A stretch of 32,467 nucleotides of DNA from a virus: the IMG/VR virus record IMGVR_UViG_3300028197_000085, positions 1-32,467 of that record, one strand, 5' to 3'. The position numbers and the translations under genes were made by a program. How positions within the stretch are numbered: the stretch's first letter is position 1; each line of letters begins with the position of its first letter. The notes beneath the pieces are model-generated. The model saw only the letters and a list, made by a program, of their open reading frames with translations. It was not told where the DNA came from and made no database searches. Shown piece by piece: positions 1 to 8,630 of this stretch.

Positions 1-2183
1 TCATTCAATGTATTCAGAGCGGATGGTGCTGAATCAACTACAGTTGCGATAGCTGCATCTACTTGAGCTGATGTTCGGTATCCTGCCCCATTACTAATTT
101 GATTGTTATTGGTTACGTTAGTTGCACCTGTCGCAATACCATTTAATTTAGTATGGTCGGCATCTGTAAAGTTATTTTGTGTTAAACCACCATCACCAAC
201 TGAATATGTGGTGTTGTTATCAGTAGAACTAATAGTAACTTTTTGAGTAGATGAATCAAATGCTACTGATGTTGCTCCACTACCAGCGAATCTAATTTCT
301 TCATTTTCCGTTACTGTAAATTGGTCTGTTCCACCAGAGTTAGCGATTTTAAATCCATCACCCATATCAACCGTATTGGTGAATGATGTAATATAACCTG
401 CACCATTTGATAGTTGGTTATTATTAGTGATATAGTTTGCGTTAGTTGCGCCCGTATATCCTAAATTTGCTAAGGTTAATGTTCTTGTTGCAACACTACC
501 ATTTGCATCCGTAACATGTCCTTCTCCATTTGTAGTTACGTTAATATCAATATCACTCACTACAGTTGCGCCTGTCAATGCTCCTGTATCTACTGAAAAA
601 TCATCACCATTAAATGTTGGGTGAGTGTAAACTGTATCTGTATCTGGTAATGTAACCGACCCACCATTTGTTAAAGATAAAGTTTGACCTGATATTGATA
701 AATCTTGAGTATCAGTATTAGCTATTACAGCTCCGTCTACATATGCCTTAGTTGCTGCATGTAGATTTGAAGATGGTGCTCCACTTAAAGTTAAAGCACC
801 GGTCATTGTTCCTCCAGATTTTAGTAGCTTGTTTGTTATTTCTGTGCTATCTGTAAAAGCTATTGTTTTCCAAGCTTGAGTAGTATAAGCGGTAGAGTTA
901 GAAAATTTTCTATAGTATAAATTTCCATTACTACTAAAACCTAACTGACTATTATAATTACCAACATGTCTATTTAATGTTATTATAGAGTTAGAGTTAT
1001 CTACTGCTGTAAACAAGCCAGATGTACTAGAGCCTAAATCTCCAGTATATATTAAGTTACCAGTACCTGGGTGTGTTGATATACCACCACCATCTGTAAG
1101 CTTAGCAGCGCTTGTAGCAGTTGCGGCGTTACCAGTTATTGAAGTTTGGGTTGGTATTGTAACACTTCCACCATTTGTTAATGATAACGTTTGTCCTGAT
1201 ATTGATAAATCTTGAGTATCCGTATTAGCTATTACTGCACCATCTACATATGCTTTGGTTGCGGCATGTAGATTTGATGATGGTGCTCCGTCTAGTGTTA
1301 TTTTACCAGTCATAGTACCACCACCCTTTGGTAAAGCAGCATTTGCTGTAGTTTGTGCAGAATTAGCGGCAGAAATCCCAGAACTACCTCGGTTGTAAGC
1401 AACTCTTGCTGCGTTTGCAGTTGCTGCTTCAGTTGTGGATGTCGATGTATTGGTATTGTTCAGAGTTAATTGTGTATTAGTATCGGTTGATGAAATTGTT
1501 ACTTTTTTAGTTGTAGAATTAAAAGCTACAGATGTTGCTCCACTTCCTGCAAATCTTAAAGCGTTATCTTCAACAATAGTAAATTGAGAAGTTCCACCAG
1601 TATTTGCAACTATAAAACCACTACCCATATCTACTGTATTAGTAAATGATGTTATAAATCCGGCTCCGTTAGTTAATTGGTTGGTGTTGGTGATTTTGTT
1701 TGCATCGGTTGCTCCTGTATATCCTAAGTTTGCTAAAGTTAGTGTTCTTGTACTATGAGATTGGATAACACCATCAGTCATATTAAGTTGGTCAATTACA
1801 GTTGCACCACTTGTATTAATATCTGAATCTGTTCCTATTATTGTATTACCACTTGTCGTTACATATCCACTATTATTAGTAAACATTGATATGTTACCTG
1901 TAACATTACTTAATGCTCTAGCTTGACTTAGTACGGAAGTACCATTTATCTTTAATCCATATTTTGCATCTACTCCAGCATCATCGAGGATTTGCATATG
2001 GATTTTATTACCATCTTCTGGTTCGTAGAAATCCAATCCTTCAGGTGTTGCTCTAATGGCAAAATCTATACCTGCATCTGAAGTTCCGTTGAATTTTATT
2101 TCGGGTTGTGTAACACCTGATAGTGTTAAGTCTGATAATACAGCTGCTGAACCAGATGTTATTACTTTTTTCCAATTTGGCAT
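1..2183 (-). CDS. Tail fibre/adhesin-like repeat protein, 3' end outside window
   Basis: This frame is open from an ATG at 2183 to the left edge, giving about 727 codons with no stop, so the C-terminus is missing. An AAAAGGAAAAG ribosome site precedes the ATG. The protein begins MPNWKKVITSGSAAVL, nearly the same opening as the 445-aa protein at 2572-3909, which suggests a shared N-terminal attachment segment. The rest is Thr/Ser/Asn/Gly-rich beta-type repeat sequence typical of phage fibres. Modules reading TRTLTLANLGYTGAT, TNTVDMG and KVTISSTD occur twice, and a 155-base segment (GTMTG..HAATKAYVDGAV) occurs at 661-815 and 1168-1322. The same LANLGYTGAT module is in the giant fibre at the right end of the window. 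Role inferred: receptor-binding or decoration protein of the tail or virion surface. No enzymatic domain is visible in the part present. Confidence 0.8.
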   Translation of the reverse strand, partial: MPNWKKVITSGSAAVLSDLTLSGVTQPEIKFNGTSDAGIDFAIRATPEGLDFYEPEDGNKIHMQILDDAGVDAKYGLKINGTSVLSQARALSNVTGNISMFTNNSGYVTTSGNTIIGTDSDINTSGATVIDQLNMTDGVIQSHSTRTLTLANLGYTGATDANKITNTNQLTNGAGFITSFTNTVDMGSGFIVANTGGTSQFTIVEDNALRFAGSGATSVAFNSTTKKVTISSTDTNTQLTLNNTNTSTSTTEAATANAARVAYNRGSSGISAANSAQTTANAALPKGGGTMTGKITLDGAPSSNLHAATKAYVDGAVIANTDTQDLSISGQTLSLTNGGSVTIPTQTSITGNAATATSAAKLTDGGGISTHPGTGNLIYTGDLGSSTSGLFTAVDNSNSIITLNRHVGNYNSQLGFSSNGNLYYRKFSNSTAYTTQAWKTIAFTDSTEITNKLLKSGGTMTGALTLSGAPSSNLHAATKAYVDGAVIANTDTQDLSISGQTLSLTNGGSVTLPDTDTVYTHPTFNGDDFSVDTGALTGATVVSDIDINVTTNGEGHVTDANGSVATRTLTLANLGYTGATNANYITNNNQLSNGAGYITSFTNTVDMGDGFKIANSGGTDQFTVTENEEIRFAGSGATSVAFDSSTQKVTISSTDNNTTYSVGDGGLTQNNFTDADHTKLNGIATGATNVTNNNQISNGAGYRTSAQVDAAIATVVDSAPSALNTLN
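661..1322 (-). repeat. Direct repeat pair (661-815 and 1168-1322) inside adhesin gene
   Basis: Two copies of about 155 bases lie 507 bases apart, in frame. Each encodes a segment containing GTMTG, SSNLHAATKAYVDGAV and DTQDLSISGQTLSLTNGGSV. The copies differ at scattered, mostly third-codon positions, so the duplication is not brand new and the protein sequence has been kept. Confidence 0.85.
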
Positions 2184-2271
2184 AATTTCTTTTCCTTTTA
2201 GTTACGGTTGGTAATTTACAAATCGTAAACCCACTTCCCTCATTCGGGCCAATATCCAAAGATATATACCA

Positions 2272-2279
2272 ATAAATAT
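2272..2279 (-). promoter_or_regulatory. ATATTTAT intergenic motif, copy 1
   Basis: The coding strand reads ATATTTAT just after the terminator that closes the 74-aa gene and about 90 bases before the adhesin ATG at 2183. It is one of eleven copies that mark the intergenic gaps of this window in a single orientation. Promoter function is inferred from position only. Confidence 0.45.
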
Positions 2280-2300
2280 GTAATTATTTTTTATTAAATA

Positions 2301-2330
2301 AAAAAACCCCCTACATTTCTGTAAGGGGTT
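2301..2330 (-). terminator. Rho-independent terminator after 74-aa gene
   Basis: On the minus strand AACCCCTTAC, a six-base loop and GTAGGGGGTT form a 10-bp stem with one G-U pair, followed by a run of T. It sits just downstream of the stop at 2338 and ends the unit that carries the adhesin genes to its right. The gene at 1-2183 must therefore have its own start signal or depend on read-through. Confidence 0.85.
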
Positions 2331-2337
2331 ATAAAAC

Positions 2338-2562
2338 TTAGTTTTTAGTGTTTAAAAGTTTCTGAAGTTTAACAGCTGTTTCGTAAACAATTTGAACATC
2401 CTTACCCTCAAATTGAGAAGTGGCGATTGTTTGTAAGAGGAAATCTATCTCTTTTGGGGAAAGTTCCAATTCATCTTGTTTAGATTCAGTCTGTTTAGTC
2501 AGTCCTTGTCGTATAGTCTTTAAATCCATAATTTTTTTAATAACTTTTTTTATAAAATTCAT
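2338..2562 (-). CDS. Small conserved-looking phage protein, 74 aa
   Basis: The gene starts 9 bases after the stop of the 445-aa adhesin and ends just before a strong terminator, so it is the last gene of that unit. An alternative ATG (MDLKTIRQ) lies at 2529. Neither start has a good SD sequence. The N-terminus is basic (KKVIKK). The C-terminal half, ELSPKEIDFLLQTIATS through GKDVQIVYETAVKLQ, is a helical segment of a type I recall from small phage proteins near structural genes, with pattern L..LL..I..S.F.G..V...Y....KLQ. No signal peptide, membrane span or catalytic motif is visible. Function unknown; a chaperone or assembly-accessory role for the adjacent fibres is only a guess from position. 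Confidence 0.65.
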   Translation of the reverse strand: MNFIKKVIKKIMDLKTIRQGLTKQTESKQDELELSPKEIDFLLQTIATSQFEGKDVQIVYETAVKLQKLLNTKN

Positions 2563-2571
2563 TTATTAATA

Positions 2572-3909
2572 TTACTCAACGTAAATATAAATTTCATTTG
2601 ATTGAACTCTAATGTTACCATTCTTTCTGTAGTTTGCATCATCTGTAACAACAACTGCACTTGCGTAAGCATCTGCTGTAATTGATGTTTGGTCAGCGGT
2701 CGCTCCTGTCTTATCAAACGCCCATCTACCTTCTGAATTATCCCATCCAAAAGATGTACCTGCCCCAGCTACAACTAAACCACCATCATTTGCAGAACCA
2801 CCATCATTCAATTCAATAAATTGGTCGGTTACTGCTAAGTTTGCTGTATCTACAGTAGTAGTTGTACCACTTACAGTTAAATCACCTGTTACAGTTACAC
2901 TTCCACCAAATGTCATTAAATCGGATGCTTGATTACCAATTTGTTTATTTCCACCCAAATCAGAGTTTAATAAATTAATAATCTCAATTGCCGTTTGGTC
3001 TGCAGTTGCAGATGTTTCAATACCATCTAATTTAGTATGGTCAGCATTTGTAAAGTTTTGGTCTGTTTGAGATGCTACAACTAAATCTACTGTGTTATCA
3101 GATGCTTGATATGTAGCGGTAATACCTGATTCAGTATTTCCACTAAACAACCCACCTGCAAAATCTTCAATTTCTGCTTGTGTTCTTTGTCCTGAAGAGT
3201 AAGATGGTGTACCAAATGTACCATCATGCTTTAAGAACTGTCCACTTGAACCAGCTGCTGGTACAAATTTACCATTACCAGTTCCGATAGAAGATTTAAT
3301 TGCCGCATCTGTTCTGTTTACATCCGCCGAAGCTGATATACCATCTAATTTAGTTTTATCTCCATTTGCAAATGCACCTTCCGATGGTTTAACTTGTAGT
3401 GTTGAGATTGTTACACCTTTAACACCAGCTAAATCAGTTAATTCTGAATCCATCAATGCACCAGCTGCAGTTACATTTGTTGTATCTGTTACATCTGCAC
3501 TACTTTCAACTGAATCTAATTTAGTTTCTTGAGCATTACTCATAAACCTTTTATTAGATGCATCTGTAAAGTTAGTAGCTGTAAATGTTGGAGATGCTCC
3601 ACTAACTACTGATTGGTCTAATGCTTTTACATTAGCAATAGATGTTAATTCCGAATCCATTAATGCACCTGCCGCAGTTACGTTTGTAGCATCTGTTACA
3701 TCCGCGGATGCTTCGACTGCATCTAATTTGTTTTTTAATGCTGTTGTGAAGTTATTATCTGATACTCCACTTATTCCTGTGATGTTTGAACCATCTCCGT
3801 AAAAACTCGTTGCTGCTACTCTACCTACAACATCTATACCTGTTGAAGCAGATACTGTTGCCAGTGCGGCCACCGAACCAGAGACAATTACTTTTTTCCA
3901 TTCTGCCAT
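2572..3909 (-). CDS. Tail fibre/adhesin-like repeat protein, 445 aa
   Basis: The ATG at 3909 has a clear GAGGAA ribosome site. The N-terminus, MAEWKKVIVSGSVAALA, is a paralogue of the opening of the adhesin at 1-2183, and DGSNITGISGV follows. The body carries repeated NFT..DHTKLDGI-type modules and two copies of a DVTDxTNVTAAGALMDSELT segment (DNA 3437-3521 and 3644-3728). A module around residues 330-380 (GDLTVSGTTTTVDTANL, then FIELNDGGSANDGG) resembles segments common in tail fibres of marine phages. The C-terminus ends IRVQSNEIYIYVE. No S74 autoprotease is present. Inferred role: virion surface or tail adhesin, possibly trimeric. It lies in a run of adhesin genes with the 74-aa gene directly behind it. 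Confidence 0.8.
   Translation of the reverse strand: MAEWKKVIVSGSVAALATVSASTGIDVVGRVAATSFYGDGSNITGISGVSDNNFTTALKNKLDAVEASADVTDATNVTAAGALMDSELTSIANVKALDQSVVSGASPTFTATNFTDASNKRFMSNAQETKLDSVESSADVTDTTNVTAAGALMDSELTDLAGVKGVTISTLQVKPSEGAFANGDKTKLDGISASADVNRTDAAIKSSIGTGNGKFVPAAGSSGQFLKHDGTFGTPSYSSGQRTQAEIEDFAGGLFSGNTESGITATYQASDNTVDLVVASQTDQNFTNADHTKLDGIETSATADQTAIEIINLLNSDLGGNKQIGNQASDLMTFGGSVTVTGDLTVSGTTTTVDTANLAVTDQFIELNDGGSANDGGLVVAGAGTSFGWDNSEGRWAFDKTGATADQTSITADAYASAVVVTDDANYRKNGNIRVQSNEIYIYVE
3437..3728 (-). repeat. Direct repeat pair (3437-3521 and 3644-3728) in adhesin gene
   Basis: Two 85-base segments encode KLD.VE.SADVTD.TNVTAAGALMDSELT-type sequence. They are in frame and diverged at the DNA level, consistent with internal module duplication. 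Confidence 0.8.
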
Positions 3910-3967
3910 TTTGTTTCCTCTTTAATTTTGTTTATATTGAATGTTTCTTTATATAACTATATTAATT

Positions 3968-3975
3968 ATAAATAT
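3968..3975 (-). promoter_or_regulatory. ATATTTAT intergenic motif, copy 2
   Basis: It lies in the 78-base gap before the 445-aa adhesin, 12 bases after the upstream stop at 3988 and about 60 bases before the ATG at 3909. Confidence 0.45.
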
Positions 3976-3987
3976 GTTTCTCATATC

Positions 3988-4380
3988 TTATAAATATACG
4001 AAAAAATTACTTCCACTAACTGCAAGTGAACCATTTGTACCTGTTGGTAGTGTTACCGATGGTTTTATTATCAATGTTCCTTGTGAATTTACGGTAACTT
4101 TATCAACACCACCCACTCTTACTGTAAATAAATCACCTGATGGTGATAAGTTTGAGATTAGAGAAAGAGATGATGTAAGTGCACCAGCTAAATTTACCGA
4201 ACCTGTTATTTGGGCGTTAGTCGTTACTATTGTCTCTATAGATGTAGTTCCACTAACATCTTTTTTAAAAAACAACTTACCATCAAATGTATTTACTGCC
4301 AACTCACCTAATGATAAATCACCAATAACTGGTACTTTTGATTGAGTATTACTTTTTTTTAATTTTATTTTCTGAGCCAA
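3988..4380 (-). CDS. Small tail fibre/attachment protein, 130 aa
   Basis: The frame begins with TTG at 4380, preceded by GAGGAATAG, so a TTG start is well supported. The N-terminus MAQKIKLKKSNTQSK followed by GDLSLGELAVNTFDGKLFFK matches the short attachment segment that opens many phage fibres (pattern LGELA.N..DGKL..K). In those proteins this part docks the fibre to the baseplate or tail. The remaining 80 residues are beta-rich and end GSNFFVYL without a receptor-binding tip. It could be a separate adaptor subunit or a shortened fibre. Downstream neighbour: the 445-aa adhesin; upstream: the 229-aa structural protein. Confidence 0.75.
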   Translation of the reverse strand: MAQKIKLKKSNTQSKVPVIGDLSLGELAVNTFDGKLFFKKDVSGTTSIETIVTTNAQITGSVNLAGALTSSLSLISNLSPSGDLFTVRVGGVDKVTVNSQGTLIIKPSVTLPTGTNGSLAVSGSNFFVYL

Positions 4381-4400
4381 ACCTATTCCTCTATTTAATA

Positions 4401-4408
4401 ATAAATAT
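4401..4408 (-). promoter_or_regulatory. ATATTTAT intergenic motif, copy 3
   Basis: It occupies the 35-base gap before the 130-aa gene, 8 bases after the stop at 4416 and about 20 bases before the TTG start. The ribosome site lies between motif and start. Confidence 0.45.
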
Positions 4409-4415
4409 CTGTATT

Positions 4416-5105
4416 TTAAAAACTACCACCATCAATTTCTATAAGTGAACCATCATCGATTTGTGAACGAAGTGTTCTACCAATATATTGATAAGTTGTT
4501 ATATAAACAAATTGATTTGATGATGGTTGATTACTACCAACCCAAGTTAAAACACCTGTCTTAAAATCAAACACATATGATGCAGGGTCCGATGGTGATG
4601 CTGATATACTTCCTGCGGAACTAGCCGTATCTTTATATACAACAACTTTATAACCTGGAGTTGAACTCTCAGTATTATTTGGTGAATCACTAGCAATTAT
4701 ATATTTTGGTGATACAAAGTTTATTTGTTGGTCTGTTTCAATTAATTGGTCTGATGTTACTGTATCTGAAACAGATGATGGATTTGAAGTTGTAAAATAA
4801 TATACTTCTCGTTGACCATCAGCTGCTTGTTTTAATTTTTTTCTATAATGATATTTTAGAACAGGAATATCAGTTTCTATTGATGCATTAACAACACTAC
4901 CAGATACAATAAGTCCATTTTGTGATGAACCACTATATGCTAATTGAGTACTACCCGTTGGGATAAGACCATCATCGGTAAGTATCTCACCTGCCCCTAA
5001 ATCAAAAACATCAGTAAATGCTTCTTGTCCTAGTGATAGGTTATCGGTTGTAAACCTTCTACCCTGTAATAATCTCTCTGACCTATTATCTGAATTATAT
5101 GCCAT
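4416..5105 (-). CDS. Hypothetical virion/tail protein, 229 aa
   Basis: The ATG at 5105 has a GAGGAATA ribosome site, and the gap from the 899-aa gene is only 15 bases, so the two are co-transcribed. The N-terminus (NSDNRSERLLQGRRFTTDNLSL) is polar. The rest is mixed beta sequence rich in Ser and Thr, with YKVVVYKDTAS and YVFDFKTGVLTWVGSNQP; the latter has the D-x-x-T-G-x-L pattern seen in several phage baseplate/fibre-associated proteins. No enzyme motif or membrane span is visible. Position between two fibre genes suggests a structural role in the tail tip or a fibre connector. I do not recognise a named family. Confidence 0.65.
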   Translation of the reverse strand: MAYNSDNRSERLLQGRRFTTDNLSLGQEAFTDVFDLGAGEILTDDGLIPTGSTQLAYSGSSQNGLIVSGSVVNASIETDIPVLKYHYRKKLKQAADGQREVYYFTTSNPSSVSDTVTSDQLIETDQQINFVSPKYIIASDSPNNTESSTPGYKVVVYKDTASSAGSISASPSDPASYVFDFKTGVLTWVGSNQPSSNQFVYITTYQYIGRTLRSQIDDGSLIEIDGGSF

Positions 5106-5120
5106 TTTTATTCCTCTTTA

Positions 5121-7820
5121 TTACGATACTGAAACCGTTATTTGTTCCAATGTTTGTGCTGGTGTTCCTTTATATCTAATAACTAACCAAATTTTATCAT
5201 TCGATGCGTTAATTGTTTGCCCACCAGCGTTATTTAAACCTAATGTTAATGTTCCGTTTGAATTTGTTATTGATGAAAAATCACCTTTGACAGCTACACT
5301 ATCACTAAATGGATTCATTGCCCCATTTGCTGTTGTGTTTAAGCTACCACCATATGATTGATTACCTTTAACTGCATCGAATATAGTTGATGCGGTTGAA
5401 CCAAACATAACACCTACTGCTATTTTGTTAGCAGATGTACTATCAAAGTTTACAAAATCTGCTGAACTATTAGGGTCTAAGTTAATTGTTAGTGTACCTT
5501 TGTTGTTTGTAGCGTTTGTATCAAATTCTCTTAGATACCATTTGTAATGTCCTGCGTTATATGCCGAATCATCATACCAATACCCATTTGCCGATTCATG
5601 ATTAACTAAGTACCCTGGCTTAACTTGCAAACCTTTTCCATCACCATTAGATAATGCAGTTGCACTATTCCAGGCGTTTGATAATGCAGTTGATGTACTG
5701 ATTATTCTTCTATAAGTTTCATTAGTAAATCTTTCTACTAACGTAGTTGATGCAGTTCCACCACCAAAGTATCCCATTGAACCATTTGAATTTGGTTGCC
5801 CAAATGTTCCTGCCGTATGTAGAGGTACTGTCTTAGTATCTAATGTACTTTGTGAACCAGCTCTGTTTTTTGCAGTAGTGGTTAAAGTAAATGATGTATC
5901 ACTAAACCCACTTTCGGTAATTGTATCACCAGTACCACTAATTGTGTAAGTTGCATCAATCAACACTAAGTCTGTTCTATGTGGTACACCACTATTTCGT
6001 ACCGTTGTACCATCTGCTGATGTTACCATTCCAGATGTTTGGATTGTACCACCATTTGTTGATAATGTATCCTTACCTGATGTGTTTGTAATTGTATATC
6101 CATTTACACTTCCAATAGAAACATTTACTAATGAACTATTAGCTGAATACATTGGTTGGAATACTCCACTAGCAGTTGCTACTAATTTCCAAGTACCACC
6201 ATTTATATATGGTGCTCCAGAAAGAGAAGATGAGGTTAATGTAAGTGGTGTTACCACTTCTCCATTACTTGCTAATGAATTTGTTCCAATATTTGAATCT
6301 ATATTTGAAACAGGTGCCCAAAATATAGTTTCACTTATAGTTTTATCTACAAATGCTGATTGAGAACCAGTTTTGATTCCAATTGTTGTATCTAATATAT
6401 AAGTTCCTGATGCTGATACTGATGTGTTTGCTTCAGTAGTCCATCCCATAATATTTTGTGAGAATATGTTTGAAAATTTACCATCTTGGAAAGCTGCTGG
6501 AATAACTGCTGGGTTTACAGTATTTATTTTAGCTAATGTAACACCATTTGAAGTTCCAAATGATGTATTAGTTAATGTTAGTGTTGATGATGAAACCTCA
6601 GTTTGATTTCCACTATTATTATTGTTAAATCTAAATGAATGTGAACCTCTTATTGTAAATGTATTAGCTCCACCACTATTCAATACACCTAATCCAAATA
6701 ATTGTGCATCTGCCGATGATTGTACTGATGTAGAACCACCTGCTACAGATGTATAACTTAATCTGTATCCAGTATTATTATAAATTACCTTTGATGGGAA
6801 TATCGTTCCACCAACGGATGCAAATCCGTTATCAATAAGATATGTTAAATCATTAATATTATTATCGTTTGGAATATAACCAGATGGTGTTGTTGATGTT
6901 CCAACATTACTCTTAGTTTCTGATATAGAACCATAAGTTTTTGAATTTGCTGTTGGATTTGCTGCTGATGAGGATAATAACCCCGCAACAAATCTTAATA
7001 CCTCAGATACATCCGTATCCTTAGTGAAATTATTAAAATAAGAACCATTTAAGTTACTTTGCCAATCATTTGATGTTGGTACACCAACATTTGTGTTTAA
7101 AGCTTTGATTGATGATGAAACTTCTAATGAACCTGATATTTGGATATTTTTTGTAGTTTTTTCTAATACTGCTGATACTGATTCAAATATACCACTTCCA
7201 CCAAACCCTGCCGCTACAGCTGATGCTGAAATAAAGGTTGGATTAATATAGGATGCCGTTAACGCAGTATCAGCGTATGATGATGAGGTTTCATAATTTA
7301 TCTCAACTGATGCAGAAATAGCGTATAAAGCATGAGATGCTGTAGCTACTGACATTGAGGATGTTTGATTTAGTCTTAGTAATGATGATGTACTTTCTGC
7401 AGTTAAATACGAACTTGTAACATTTGTTATACTATTAACTTGAGTTTGGATTGAACCTGTAAACGTATTTAATTCAGCTAAATCAATTTTACCACCACCA
7501 AAACCTAATCTTTGTATCTGTGTACTACTACTGATAGTTCCGTTTGGAATTGTCTGATGTGTTAAATCTGATATCTGTGCTTCTGTTATTGTTATTTGAG
7601 CAGATGAGGTTACTACACCTTCTGCATTCAACCTACCCTTTACATTAGATGTAAAGTTATCTCTAAATGCACTATTTGCTAAAATAGAATTTCCTTGAAA
7701 TGGAGATATGGTTGATGGTTTGTTAGAAAGAGATGAATAATTTACATTTGCTAAATTACTACCATTTCCTAAGAAACTACCACTAAAACTTCCACTAAAT
7801 GAACCTGTATAATCTGGCAC
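5121..7820 (-). CDS. Large tail fibre/adhesin-like protein, 899 aa, GTG start
   Basis: The start is GTG at 7820 with a strong GGGAGAAG ribosome site a few bases upstream. The N-terminus has short repeats (YTGSFSGSFSGSFLGNGSNL) followed by sequence with frequent SS and SAS dipeptides. Residues about 100-190 are predicted helical/coiled (ITEAQISDL, LNTFTGSIQTQVNSI), and the body is beta-rich and low in charge. The C-terminal third has an aromatic patch (YWYDDSAYNAGHYKWYLREF) followed by a beta-sandwich-like region ending LEQITVSVS. There is no S74 domain, lysozyme motif or transmembrane span. Likely a tail fibre, tailspike or baseplate-associated adhesin with a C-terminal receptor-binding domain; this is inferred from composition and neighbours. 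Confidence 0.75.
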   Translation of the reverse strand: MPDYTGSFSGSFSGSFLGNGSNLANVNYSSLSNKPSTISPFQGNSILANSAFRDNFTSNVKGRLNAEGVVTSSAQITITEAQISDLTHQTIPNGTISSSTQIQRLGFGGGKIDLAELNTFTGSIQTQVNSITNVTSSYLTAESTSSLLRLNQTSSMSVATASHALYAISASVEINYETSSSYADTALTASYINPTFISASAVAAGFGGSGIFESVSAVLEKTTKNIQISGSLEVSSSIKALNTNVGVPTSNDWQSNLNGSYFNNFTKDTDVSEVLRFVAGLLSSSAANPTANSKTYGSISETKSNVGTSTTPSGYIPNDNNINDLTYLIDNGFASVGGTIFPSKVIYNNTGYRLSYTSVAGGSTSVQSSADAQLFGLGVLNSGGANTFTIRGSHSFRFNNNNSGNQTEVSSSTLTLTNTSFGTSNGVTLAKINTVNPAVIPAAFQDGKFSNIFSQNIMGWTTEANTSVSASGTYILDTTIGIKTGSQSAFVDKTISETIFWAPVSNIDSNIGTNSLASNGEVVTPLTLTSSSLSGAPYINGGTWKLVATASGVFQPMYSANSSLVNVSIGSVNGYTITNTSGKDTLSTNGGTIQTSGMVTSADGTTVRNSGVPHRTDLVLIDATYTISGTGDTITESGFSDTSFTLTTTAKNRAGSQSTLDTKTVPLHTAGTFGQPNSNGSMGYFGGGTASTTLVERFTNETYRRIISTSTALSNAWNSATALSNGDGKGLQVKPGYLVNHESANGYWYDDSAYNAGHYKWYLREFDTNATNNKGTLTINLDPNSSADFVNFDSTSANKIAVGVMFGSTASTIFDAVKGNQSYGGSLNTTANGAMNPFSDSVAVKGDFSSITNSNGTLTLGLNNAGGQTINASNDKIWLVIRYKGTPAQTLEQITVSVS

Positions 7821-7852
7821 TTACTTCTCCCAATTTTTTTAGTTAACTATAG

Positions 7853-7860
7853 ATAAATAT
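7853..7860 (-). promoter_or_regulatory. ATATTTAT intergenic motif, copy 4
   Basis: It lies in the 48-base gap between phoH-like and the 899-aa adhesin, 9 bases after the phoH-like stop and about 35 bases before the GTG start. Confidence 0.45.
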
Positions 7861-7868
7861 ATAATTAA

Positions 7869-8528
7869 TTAGTAATCACTTAACAATTTTAGAATTTCAT
7901 CTAATGATTCATGTCTGTGATTGTCTTTTAACATAATATCATACACAAATTTTGAATTTTTTAACTTAGAAATTTCATGTACTGCTGAATCATTCCTATG
8001 TTTTAAATCAACCTGTTGTCCATCACCACATAATATCATCGTAGAACCTTTCCCTAACCTACCCAATACCATAAGTAGTTGTTGTTTTGTTAAGTTTTGA
8101 AACTCATCTACTACAACTATGGAGTTATCAAACGTTCTACCTCTAAAATGTGATAGTGATACCAATTCTATCTTCTCATCTACCATCATTTTATCTAATA
8201 TGGCCGGTTTGTTGTAAACTTTTCTCATATTTGATTTAATTGGTACTAACCAGGGCTCCATCTTTTCTTCTAATGTTCCTGGAAGAAATCCGTTATCCTC
8301 ATTTGATACTGTGGGACGAGTTATTACAATTTTATTAACATTTCGTTTAAAAAACATATCCAATGCAATCTGAACTGCTAATAATGTCTTACCACTACCA
8401 GCTTTACCTATTACAAAGTTAAATGGATGTCGTAGTATCTCAGATTTAGCTGTTTTCTGCTCCTCTGATAATGATATTGAAAATCTTACATTACCTTTAG
8501 GTGGATTCTTCTTAATATTTTCTGCCAT
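7869..8528 (-). CDS. phoH: PhoH-like P-loop ATPase
   Basis: The 219-residue protein has Walker A GKAGSGKT at residues 41-48, Walker B IVVVDEFQN and the TRPTV segment with GFLPGTLEEKM characteristic of PhoH-family ATPases. Conserved GDGQQVD and an arginine-containing DNHRHES segment follow near the C-terminus. I chose the ATG at 8528 because AAAGGGA sits 8 bases upstream; an in-frame ATG at 8546 adds six residues but has a poor ribosome site. Host PhoH is linked to phosphate stress, and it is frequent in marine phages, where its role is unresolved (RNA metabolism and phosphate response have both been suggested). It lies alone between the capsid-unit terminator and the adhesin genes, with its own intergenic motif. 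Cytoplasmic; no sign of truncation. Confidence 0.93.
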   Translation of the reverse strand: MAENIKKNPPKGNVRFSISLSEEQKTAKSEILRHPFNFVIGKAGSGKTLLAVQIALDMFFKRNVNKIVITRPTVSNEDNGFLPGTLEEKMEPWLVPIKSNMRKVYNKPAILDKMMVDEKIELVSLSHFRGRTFDNSIVVVDEFQNLTKQQLLMVLGRLGKGSTMILCGDGQQVDLKHRNDSAVHEISKLKNSKFVYDIMLKDNHRHESLDEILKLLSDY

Positions 8529-8558
8529 ATTCAATGTCCCTTTCATAATTTCTTTAAT

Positions 8559-8566
8559 ATAAATAT
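8559..8566 (-). promoter_or_regulatory. ATATTTAT intergenic motif, copy 5
   Basis: It lies between the capsid-unit terminator and the phoH-like gene. As transcription of the capsid unit probably ends just upstream, this is among the better-placed copies for a promoter. Confidence 0.5.
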
Positions 8567-8575
8567 CTACCGCAT

Positions 8576-8602
8576 AAAAAAAGGGGAAATTTCTTTCCCC
8601 TT
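8576..8602 (-). terminator. Rho-independent terminator after major capsid gene
   Basis: On the minus strand AAGGGGAAA, a four-base loop and TTTCCCCTT form a perfect 9-bp stem followed by a T run. It lies about 30 bases after the capsid protein stop at 8631. Confidence 0.92.
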
Positions 8603-8630
8603 AATTTAATGTTTAAAATTTAGTAATTAA

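Noticed and set aside
63-72. Adhesin repeats as a CRISPR array or a diversity-generating retroelement template
   Set aside because: The repeats are coding, in frame and unequal in spacing, and no reverse transcriptase or Cas gene is present in the window.
2053-2259. Minus-strand 68-aa frame overlapping the adhesin start
   Set aside because: It reads out of frame through the ribosome site and start of the 1-2183 gene, which has clear adhesin coding; composition is not protein-like.
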